Source of the DNA: Helicobacter ailurogastricus
GTDB taxonomy: Bacteria; Campylobacterota; Campylobacteria; Campylobacterales; Helicobacteraceae
Direction of reading: 5' to 3'
Length of the DNA: 44,566 bases
Assembly: GCF_001282945.1 (NCBI RefSeq)
Contig: NZ_CDMG01000004.1
Coordinates: 12,057 to 56,622 of the forward strand
Part shown: one piece after another, positions 37,177-43,683 of the stretch
Numbering within the stretch: position 1 is the stretch's first letter
How the letters are laid out: every line of letters starts with the position of its first letter
The notes under the pieces: model-generated
What the model was told of the DNA's origin: nothing
The model's input: the letters and a program-made list of their open reading frames with translations, nothing else
The model's database searches: none
Program-made: the position numbers and the translations under genes

Positions 37177-38536
37177 GCTTGCCTCCTATGTAGTCCTCTA
37201 AAAAATGTATGCTGTAATCGCCTTTTTGCACCCGCTCGTGCTTGATGAGCTCTTTAAAGAGCCCAATGGTGGTCTTCACCCCCTCGATTTTAAATTCGCC
37301 CAAAGCCCTTTTGAGCTTACTTAGCGCAAAGGGGCGGGTTTGGTCATAAACAATGAGTTTAGCCACAAGCGAGTCGTAAAAGGGCGGGATGGTGCGCCCA
37401 CTAAAGAGCATGCTATCTAAGCGGATGCCCGAGCCTGTGGGGCATTGCAATTTACTGATTTGCCCCGGGCTTGGGAAGAAGTTATTTTGTGGGTCTTCGG
37501 CATTGATACGCACTTCAATAGAATGCCCCCTTAAAGAAATGTCCTCTTGCTGATAACCCAAAGGCTCACCATCGGCAATCCTTAGCATTTGGCGCACCAA
37601 ATCCACGCCCGTAACCATCTCTGTAATGGCGTGCTCGACTTGTATGCGGGTGTTCATCTCCAAGAAATAAAAGCCTTTAGTTTTAGAGTCGTATAAAAAC
37701 TCTAAAGTCCCTGCCCCCTTATAGCCCACCTGTTTAGCCATGCGCACGGCGCACGCACATAAAGCCTCCCTTGTTTGGTCGTCTAAACTCGGGCTTGGGG
37801 CCTCTTCTAGCACCTTTTGCCTACGCCTTTGCATCGAGCACTCGCGATCGTAAAGGTGGATCACATTCTCCCCGTCTCCTAAAACCTGTACTTCTATATG
37901 CTTGGCGTTGTCTAAATACTTTTCTAAATACACCCCTCCATTGCCAAAGGCACTCGTGGCCTCCGCCACCGCCACGCTAAATTGCTCTTTCAACGCCTTT
38001 TCATTTTCGACAAAGCGAATCCCCTTGCCCCCGCCTCCGGCTATGGCTTTAATGAGTAGAGGATAGCCGATGTGTTGGGCCTGCTCCAAGGCTTGTTTTA
38101 AATCTTGCAAAACGGGCGTGCTAGGCATGGTAGGCACTTGGCTTTTTTTGGCTTGCTCTAGGGCTTTGGCTTTATCCCCCATTGTAGCGATGGTCGCGCT
38201 GGAAGGACCGACAAAAATGATCCCTGCCTCCTCGACTTTTTGCGCAAAAAGGGCGTTTTCGCTCAAAAACCCATAGCCCGGATGGATCGCATCGACCTTC
38301 GCCTCTTTGGCAATCTTTAGCACATTTTCTATATTTAAGTAGCTTTTATAGGCTAAATTCTCCCCCACTCTATAAGCCTCATCGGCTAGCTGGCATGCCA
38401 AGTTGCCTGCGTCAGCATCGGTGTAAATCGCCACCGCTTGCATGTTCAACTCATGGGCGGCTTGGATGATGCGCACTGCAATCTCGCCCCGATTGGCGAC
38501 CAACACCTTAAATATCTTGCGTGGAGTGTAAGCCAT
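37166..38536 (-). CDS. accC: biotin carboxylase, AccC-like, in the pxp operon
   Basis: This 456-residue biotin carboxylase uses ATP and bicarbonate to carboxylate biotin on a carrier protein. The ATP-grasp fold is complete, with AIAGGGGKGIRFV (glycine loop), EKYLDNAKHIEVQVLGDG, DRECSMQRRRQKVLEEAPSP and FLEMNTRIQVEHAITEMV, the last carrying the catalytic Glu, Asn and Arg residues. Its ATG abuts the stop of the carrier gene (TGAATG). The length is normal for AccC. The symbol reflects family, not role: placement with pxpABC suggests a dedicated paralogue, and I expect a separate acetyl-CoA carboxylase pair elsewhere, which this window cannot show. Confidence 0.93.
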   Translation of the reverse strand: MAYTPRKIFKVLVANRGEIAVRIIQAAHELNMQAVAIYTDADAGNLACQLADEAYRVGENLAYKSYLNIENVLKIAKEAKVDAIHPGYGFLSENALFAQKVEEAGIIFVGPSSATIATMGDKAKALEQAKKSQVPTMPSTPVLQDLKQALEQAQHIGYPLLIKAIAGGGGKGIRFVENEKALKEQFSVAVAEATSAFGNGGVYLEKYLDNAKHIEVQVLGDGENVIHLYDRECSMQRRRQKVLEEAPSPSLDDQTREALCACAVRMAKQVGYKGAGTLEFLYDSKTKGFYFLEMNTRIQVEHAITEMVTGVDLVRQMLRIADGEPLGYQQEDISLRGHSIEVRINAEDPQNNFFPSPGQISKLQCPTGSGIRLDSMLFSGRTIPPFYDSLVAKLIVYDQTRPFALSKLKRALGEFKIEGVKTTIGLFKELIKHERVQKGDYSIHFLEDYIGGKHGV

Positions 38537-38770
38537 TCATTCCACCACAAAGAGCACATCGCCGGGGTTGACGAATTGTTCGTTCTCAGCCTTGATCTCT
38601 ACGATCTTGCCCGCCACTCCGGCTTTGATCTCGTTAAAGGTTTTCATCACCTCAACAAGGCATAAGGTGGTGTCGGGCTGAACTTCTTGGCCCACTTCTA
38701 CAAAGGGGGCGGCATCGGGGTTAGGCTTTCGATAAAATGTCCCGGGGATGGGGCTAATGACTTCGTGCAT
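38537..38770 (-). CDS. accB: stand-alone biotin carboxyl carrier domain (77 aa)
   Basis: This 77-residue protein is just a biotinyl domain: HEVISPIPGTFYRKPNP at the N-terminus, the biotinylated Lys in LVEVMKTFNEI and a second half with GKIVEIKAENEQFVNPG. It lacks the long N-terminal dimerisation and linker region of ordinary AccB (about 150 residues). AAAGGAG precedes the ATG. The motif VMKT differs from the common AMKM but keeps the Met-Lys pair that biotin ligase recognises. Its place between pxpA and a biotin carboxylase suggests a dedicated carrier for that enzyme. Confidence 0.93.
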   Translation of the reverse strand: MHEVISPIPGTFYRKPNPDAAPFVEVGQEVQPDTTLCLVEVMKTFNEIKAGVAGKIVEIKAENEQFVNPGDVLFVVE

Positions 38771-38780
38771 GGATTCTCCT

Positions 38781-39554
38781 TTAATCTTTGTGGATTTTGG
38801 GTTTTTGGATTTTTATGCCATTTTCCTCTAAAAGCTCTTTTGTGGCTTGGATTAAAGCCAGTGCTCCGGGCGTGTCGCTGTGGATACAAACCGAGTCAAA
38901 ATCCACAGGTATCACCTTGCCGCTCACGCTCTCAACGCTCCCTTGTTGGCACGCTTGCAAAACTTTTTGGGCAACCTCCTCAGGGGTGTAGGCTCTAGCA
39001 CGGCGCACCATCACAAGTTGCCCATCATCGCCATAATCGCGATCCCCATAAAACTCCCGCACAAAGGGGTGTTTTAACTCTTTAGCCACAGCGTGTGTTT
39101 CTGTGTTTTCCATGCAATAAATAGGCAGGTTGGGATCGTATGCATGCAAGGTGTTGATCAATTCATAAGAAAACGCCCGATCTTTGCTCGCGTGTATATA
39201 CAAGCTCCCGTGCGGTTTAAAGTGGTGCAAGCGCCCGCCTAGCAGGTGTAAAAAGGCTTGCAAAGCCCCCATTTGATAGAGACAATCATTGGTAAGCTCC
39301 ACAGGATTAGCCACAATGTGCCTACGGCCAAAGCCCACCAAATCCCTAAAGCTCGGATGTACCCCGATTTGCACGCCCTGCTCTAGGGCATTTTGTACAG
39401 AGTGGCGCATGATATTTGGGTCGCTGGCGTGAAAGCCTGCTGCGATGTTGCAACTGCTGATCAGTTTCATGATCGCATCATCCACGCCATCGCCAATGAC
39501 CCAAGGCCCAAAACACTCGCCCATATCGCTGTTTAAATCGATCTCTGTTTTCAT
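38781..39554 (-). CDS. pxpA: 5-oxoprolinase subunit A (LamB/YcsF family)
   Basis: This 257-residue LamB/YcsF protein heads the operon. In E. coli PxpA acts with PxpB and PxpC to open 5-oxoproline (pyroglutamate) to glutamate using ATP. The family signature is IDLNSDMGECFGPW, SSCNIAAGFHASDP, and IGVHPSFRDLVGFGRR. The N-terminal Asp/His cluster of this fold is intact. The start is the ATG at 39554 behind AAAGGAG; the reading back to 39599 adds non-conserved residues. It is 10 bp before the biotin carrier gene. Family membership is seen; substrate in this species is inferred. Confidence 0.93.
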   Translation of the reverse strand: MKTEIDLNSDMGECFGPWVIGDGVDDAIMKLISSCNIAAGFHASDPNIMRHSVQNALEQGVQIGVHPSFRDLVGFGRRHIVANPVELTNDCLYQMGALQAFLHLLGGRLHHFKPHGSLYIHASKDRAFSYELINTLHAYDPNLPIYCMENTETHAVAKELKHPFVREFYGDRDYGDDGQLVMVRRARAYTPEEVAQKVLQACQQGSVESVSGKVIPVDFDSVCIHSDTPGALALIQATKELLEENGIKIQKPKIHKD

Positions 39555-39578
39555 GTGGCTCCTTTGCAAGATGCTAGA

Positions 39579-39587
39579 AGTATGGCA
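39579..39587 (-). promoter_or_regulatory. extended -10 promoter of the pxp operon
   Basis: The minus strand reads TGCCATACT (TGn-CATACT), giving a predicted start near 39572 and an 18-nt leader that contains AAAGGAG before the pxpA ATG at 39554. Confidence 0.4.
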
Positions 39588-39937
39588 TGCAAACATCAAC
39601 GCTCAAAGTTTGTGAATTTAAAATAAACCCCAAGCCCTTCAAGCGTTACTAAACCCCCCAAACCCGGCAACTCCAATAGCTTTAAGGGGCGCAGCTGGGG
39701 TTTGCGCTCCTTTAATCTAGCTAACATGCTTAAAATAACAAAGGAGCAATGCGTAAAAAGGCAAGCGCTGGATTTGGGGCTTTTGTGGCCCTGCGCCCAG
39801 TGGGAGGTGGTGTGTTGGATTTCTAACCACAATTTCATAGTTGGCAATTTAGGGCATATGCACGCTCTTTTATCTAAAGCGCCTCGCCCTATTTTTTTAT
39901 ACCCTTGACTTTTGCCCCAATCTTTGTCATTTGTAAA

Positions 39938-39946
39938 TGCGATAAA
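39938..39946 (+). promoter_or_regulatory. possible extended -10 promoter of rocF
   Basis: TGCGATAAA resembles an extended -10 box (TGn-GATAAA), 51 nt before the rocF ATG at 39998. It overlaps the left arm of the leader hairpin, so at most one of the two assignments may be right. Confidence 0.3.
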
Positions 39947-39969
39947 ACCCAGGGACATAGAGGGTTTTT
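39944..39969 (+). promoter_or_regulatory. terminator-like hairpin in the rocF leader
   Basis: AAAACCC (39944-39950) and GGGTTTT (39962-39968) pair over an 11-nt loop, and the T-run extends to 39969. In a transcript started further upstream this would be a small terminator-like hairpin 28 nt before the rocF start. It could attenuate arginase expression. Confidence 0.35.
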
Positions 39970-39997
39970 GAGTCCTAGCGGACACAAGGAGGTTTTT

Positions 39998-40936
39998 ATG
40001 ATTTTAGTGAGCTTAACCGCCGAAATTGGGGCGAGCAAACACGGGAGCAGTGTGGGGGTGCAAAAACTGAAAGAAAGACTCGTTGCAAAGCACCCCGAGA
40101 TCAGCGAACACATGGTTTTAATCCGCCAAAAGCAATGTTTTTTGGAGGATTTTTTTAGATTTGCCAAAAACTTTGAAGATTATTACTTCTTTTGCAAGGA
40201 CAGCTTGATCCCCAGCATGCGGGCGGTGTTTAAAAAGGGGGGGTTTCCCATTGTTTTGAGTGCCGAGCACTCGGGAGCTTTTGGCATCGTGCAGGCCTTG
40301 CGCTCCGTGCATCCAAACAAAAAAATAGGCATTTTATACATAGACGCACATGCCGACTTACACACCGCTTATGACAGCGACTCTGGCAATTTGCACGGCA
40401 TGCCCCTTGGCATGGTTTTAAACAGAGTACACTCGGGGCAAAACTCCCTAAATCCGCAAGAGATCGAATATTGGGAGAGGCTATGCGCTTTGGATTTACC
40501 TAGAGACGCGCTCGAGTTTAACCCCAAGCATTTAATCTATTTTGGAGTGAGGAGCACAGAGGCTAGCGAGCGCAAGATGATCAAAGATTGTGTCATCCCG
40601 CTTTTTAGCGTGCAAGAGATTAGAGAAAATATCTCCAATGTGGTGGCACAAAGTGTCAAATACTTAGAGGGTGTGGATTTGGTGTATTTGAGTCTAGACA
40701 TTGATGTCTTGGATGGCAAGATTTTTAGCTCAACGGGGGTTAGAGAAAACAACGGCCTACACCCTGATGAATTAAAAGAGCTTTTTAACAAGCTTTTAAG
40801 GGCGTTTCAAGAGCGGTTAGTGGGTGTGGAGCTCACCGAGTATAACCCTGAGCTGTGGGATGGGACTAACCCCGATGAGGAAGTCATTTGGGGGCTTTTA
40901 GAAGATGTCGTTTTAGAAATGAGGGAAAAATGTTAG
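39998..40936 (+). CDS. rocF: arginase
   Basis: RocF hydrolyses arginine to ornithine and urea with a dinuclear metal centre (cobalt or manganese). In gastric Helicobacter the urea can feed urease. The 312-residue ureohydrolase starts at the ATG at 39998 behind AAGGAGG. Metal-binding motifs are visible as YIDAHADLHT and SLDIDVLDGK, with the first ligand His in SAEHSGAFG and the C-terminal Glu in GVELTEYNPELWDG. H. pylori RocF is about 322 residues. The gene overlaps ald by 7 bp, the same pair as HP1399-HP1398. Expression may be influenced by the leader hairpin upstream. Confidence 0.95.
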   Translation: MILVSLTAEIGASKHGSSVGVQKLKERLVAKHPEISEHMVLIRQKQCFLEDFFRFAKNFEDYYFFCKDSLIPSMRAVFKKGGFPIVLSAEHSGAFGIVQALRSVHPNKKIGILYIDAHADLHTAYDSDSGNLHGMPLGMVLNRVHSGQNSLNPQEIEYWERLCALDLPRDALEFNPKHLIYFGVRSTEASERKMIKDCVIPLFSVQEIRENISNVVAQSVKYLEGVDLVYLSLDIDVLDGKIFSSTGVRENNGLHPDELKELFNKLLRAFQERLVGVELTEYNPELWDGTNPDEEVIWGLLEDVVLEMREKC

Positions 40937-42066
40937 GTCTTGTCAAAGAGAGCATGGATTTTGAGTTTAGAGTGGGGTTGGTCCCCCACGATGTGGCGCA
41001 GCTCACCCCACATTTTCATGTAGTGGTGGAGAAGGGGGCTGGGCTTATGAGCGGATATAGCGATGAGGCTTACGCGCAAGCAGGGGCCAAAATTGTGGGA
41101 CGGGCTGAGGCGTGGGCGCAAAGTGTCGTGATCAAGTGCAAAGAGCCCTTAGAGCACGAATACGCTTTATTGCAAGAGGGGGCGACACTCTTTAGCTATT
41201 TGGACTTGGCTTACAACAAACCCCTAGCGCAGATGTTTGTAGATAAAAAGATTTTATCCCTTTGCACCGAGACTTTAGCCGGACCTAAAAACAACTACCC
41301 CGTGCTCGCCCCCATGAGCGTGGTGGCGGGGCAACTTGCCGCCCACTTTATGCAGCATTATCTGCTGGGTTTAGAGCATTTGCCCAATGTCTTTGGACTT
41401 GGGTTGCTTTTAGGCGGTTTGAGCGGACAGGCGAAGGCTAAAGTCGTGGTCGTGGGCGGGGGCGTGGTGGGCCTAGAGGCGGCAAAATTTTTAAGCCTAG
41501 CGGGCGCGCGGGTGGTTGTCTTAGAGTTAGACCCCTTGAAACTACAAGAGCACCCCTACAAGCAACTTTATCACTTAGAAATCCTAGCCGTGCATGAGGA
41601 AAACATTCAATGCGCTTTGAGTGGGGCGGTGGGGCTTGTGGGAGCGGTTTTGGTGACAGCCACAAGCACGCCCAAAGTCATTTTAAAACGCCATTTAGCC
41701 CTCATGCAACGAGGCGGGGTGGTGGTCGATGTGGCTTGCGATTTGGGCGGGTGTGTGGAAACGATTAAGCAAACAAGCCACTCGCACCCCGTGTATTTGC
41801 AAGAGGGGCTTTTACACTATGGCGTGCCTAACATGCCCGGGGTGGTGGCAAAAACAAGCTCCATCGCTTACAGCCAAGCGAGTTTGCCCTATTTGCGCTA
41901 TTTTTTAAAACACGGGCTCAAGGGCTTTTTAAGCGCAAACACAAAAGAAGTGGCCAACACCCTAGGGGCTTTGAGTGCCTACGATGGCTATCTTGCCCAA
42001 GAGGGGATTTCTAAAGCCTTTAACTTGCCCTTTAAGAGCGCGTCTGCCGTGCTAAACAGCCTTTAA
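40930..42066 (+). CDS. ald: alanine dehydrogenase
   Basis: Ald converts alanine to pyruvate and ammonia with NAD+. The 378-residue protein has the N-terminal substrate segment GLVKESMDFEFRVGLVP, then VVEKGAGLMSGYSDEAY, and the NAD-binding loop VVVVGGGVVGLEAAKFLSL. C-terminal segments GGVVVDVACDLGGCVE and NMPGVVAKTSS complete the family pattern. The ATG at 40930 lies inside the rocF end. It gives ammonia and pyruvate from alanine, complementing arginase in nitrogen handling. Its last 35 bp overlap the convergent Kdo hydrolase subunit. Confidence 0.95.
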   Translation: MLGLVKESMDFEFRVGLVPHDVAQLTPHFHVVVEKGAGLMSGYSDEAYAQAGAKIVGRAEAWAQSVVIKCKEPLEHEYALLQEGATLFSYLDLAYNKPLAQMFVDKKILSLCTETLAGPKNNYPVLAPMSVVAGQLAAHFMQHYLLGLEHLPNVFGLGLLLGGLSGQAKAKVVVVGGGVVGLEAAKFLSLAGARVVVLELDPLKLQEHPYKQLYHLEILAVHEENIQCALSGAVGLVGAVLVTATSTPKVILKRHLALMQRGGVVVDVACDLGGCVETIKQTSHSHPVYLQEGLLHYGVPNMPGVVAKTSSIAYSQASLPYLRYFLKHGLKGFLSANTKEVANTLGALSAYDGYLAQEGISKAFNLPFKSASAVLNSL

Positions 42067-42547
42067 AAAGCCCCACACAGGCCCCCAAGAGTAGATAAAT
42101 GTCTGCCATGCCTACATACAAAATGGGCTCTTTTAAGAGGGCTTGCAAAGCGAGTGCACTTAAAAACAACCACCCCAAAACCCTATCTAGCCAAAATGCC
42201 ACAAGAGCAAAGACGCATAGACTAGGCAAGGCCAAGCTACTATAGACAAAACTAAAAGGCAAGAGCCCCAAAGTGTCGCTAAAAACAAATAGAGTAAAAA
42301 GGGCTAGAAAGCCACAGGCCTTTGGGGATAAAAAAAGGTTGTGGCTGATTTTAGCAAGCAACCCCCCCACGCTTAAAAGCAAGCTAAAGGTGCTCACACC
42401 CCCAAACAACCCCACAAGCACCCCACTAAGGGTGAGCCCTAAAAAAGGCGCGCTTAAAAGCCCAAAGCACAAAATCCCCCAAGAGGCGTTAGAGAGAACA
42501 AACACCCACACCCCCGCACAAAAGGCTAAAAACAGCGCATCCATCAT
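42032..42547 (-). CDS. Kdo hydrolase membrane subunit (HP0579-like)
   Basis: This 171-residue, very hydrophobic protein has about five membrane helices and few charges. Directly after the sialidase-like gene, with a 4-bp ATGA overlap, it occupies the place of H. pylori HP0579. HP0579 and HP0580 together form the Kdo hydrolase that trims the outer Kdo sugar from lipid A-Kdo. I assign it mainly by this linkage, since the sequence itself has no catalytic motif. It is the last gene of the operon, and its 3' end runs 35 bp into ald on the opposite strand. Confidence 0.75.
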   Translation of the reverse strand: MMDALFLAFCAGVWVFVLSNASWGILCFGLLSAPFLGLTLSGVLVGLFGGVSTFSLLLSVGGLLAKISHNLFLSPKACGFLALFTLFVFSDTLGLLPFSFVYSSLALPSLCVFALVAFWLDRVLGWLFLSALALQALLKEPILYVGMADIYLLLGACVGLFKGCLARQTRS

Positions 42548-43641
42548 AGACTCTTTAAATATGCGAGATTAAAAACCATGTGCGCTATGCCTTTGCGCTC
42601 TTTGGTGTAAAGGATATGGACTTGGTCGTGAAAGATCAAAACGCAGGGGTAACTCACTTCACCTTTAAGACTGGTGTCTAAGACTTTTAAGGGTACAAAA
42701 GCCCCGCTTTTAGGATTAAAGCGGGCTAAACGCAAGGCGCTTCTTGCGCTCGGGTTATGGGGCAGGGCTTGGTTGTAAATCAAATACAACACCCCATCCG
42801 CGTTAAAAAGGGCGTTTGCGCTGTCGTAGTTGTTTAAATTGCTTAAAACGGGTTTGCGCCAGTGCCAAAAGTCTAAACAGCTTTGGGTGTAAAAACGCTC
42901 GGTCTTGTAGCTTCTAAAAACCACAAAGGCACAATTTTGGTAGGGGACTAGGCTAGGTTGCAATTGCTGTTTTAAAGAATTTGGTTTGAGCAAAAATTGC
43001 AAGTTGACTTGTGGGCTAAACTTCAAAAACACCGGGGATTTTTTGGCCAATTCGTGGTAAATGGGCAAAATAAAGCCCCCGTCTGTGGTTGGAGTTGGGG
43101 GGTTGCGGACCAAGTGGCTGATGTTTAAAAAGGGGCTCAAATGCAAAATTTGTTCAAAGTGCAAATCTTTAGGGTTTGTCAAGGGCGCGCGCAGCACATA
43201 GATTTTAGAAGTTGCCCACCCGCCTAAGCTCGCCCCCACCACAAATAAATACAGCTTGTCTTTGTGTGTGTAGAGCACAGGGTTGCCTAGAATTTTTACA
43301 AATTCGTGGGCTTGGCGGCTCAAATCGCTCGCGGATAAGAGTTTAAAAGCCTCTCCCCACCGCTTGGTTTGATCTGTATAAAGATTGCCCCAAATACTCA
43401 CATCACTTTGCGCTTCCTTGCTCCCTCCAAAGTAGGCAGCAAGCATTGTATGGCCGTTTAGGGCAGTTAGGCTGGCTGCATGCACGCTTTTAACGGGCGG
43501 GGGGGGCAGTAGAGTGGAGGGGCTAAAAAAAGGGAGGGTTTTCGTGAGCGCGGGGGTTTTTGTAAAATTAATGGGAGGGGTTGTGGGCTTTAAAAGCATA
43601 AAAACCCCAAAGAGCATCAAAATAAAAGCTAAAATTTGCAC
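42544..43641 (-). CDS. Kdo hydrolase sialidase-like subunit (HP0580-like)
   Basis: This 365-residue protein has an N-terminal membrane anchor (ILAFILMLFGVFMLL) and a periplasmic sialidase-like beta-propeller. Blade segments include GHTMLAAYFGGSKEAQSD (with the sialidase-like Asp), WGNLYTD, NPVLYTHKDKLYLFV and NYDSANALFNADGVLYLIYN. H. pylori HP0580 with HP0579 removes the outer Kdo residue of its lipopolysaccharide core, an early lipid A remodelling step. The start is GTG at 43641 behind AAAGGGG. It lies 42 bp after eptA on the same strand. I assign it by family pattern plus partner gene, from memory. Confidence 0.87.
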   Translation of the reverse strand: MQILAFILMLFGVFMLLKPTTPPINFTKTPALTKTLPFFSPSTLLPPPPVKSVHAASLTALNGHTMLAAYFGGSKEAQSDVSIWGNLYTDQTKRWGEAFKLLSASDLSRQAHEFVKILGNPVLYTHKDKLYLFVVGASLGGWATSKIYVLRAPLTNPKDLHFEQILHLSPFLNISHLVRNPPTPTTDGGFILPIYHELAKKSPVFLKFSPQVNLQFLLKPNSLKQQLQPSLVPYQNCAFVVFRSYKTERFYTQSCLDFWHWRKPVLSNLNNYDSANALFNADGVLYLIYNQALPHNPSARSALRLARFNPKSGAFVPLKVLDTSLKGEVSYPCVLIFHDQVHILYTKERKGIAHMVFNLAYLKSL

Positions 43642-43683
43642 GCTACCCCTTTAACCAAAGATGGTAGTTTTACACAAAATTGC

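Larger units (their letters stand above)
39600..39997. other. intergenic region between pxpA and rocF with no convincing gene
   Basis: This stretch of about 400 bp separates the divergent pxpA and rocF genes. Open frames exist on both strands (for example 39596-39985 minus and 39702-39908 plus), but none has a recognisable protein, a conserved-looking composition or a good start. One short reading, 39749-39826 plus, has a strong AAGGAG 2 nt before its ATG and encodes 25 residues (MRKKASAGFGAF and onward). It could be a leader peptide or chance. The region may contain the remains of a lost gene or a long rocF leader. Confidence 0.4.

Noticed and set aside
39596-39985. Open frame of 129 codons on the minus strand between pxpA and rocF
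   Set aside because: It has no recognisable family, no good start and unusual composition, and overlaps the pxpA start region and the rocF leader.
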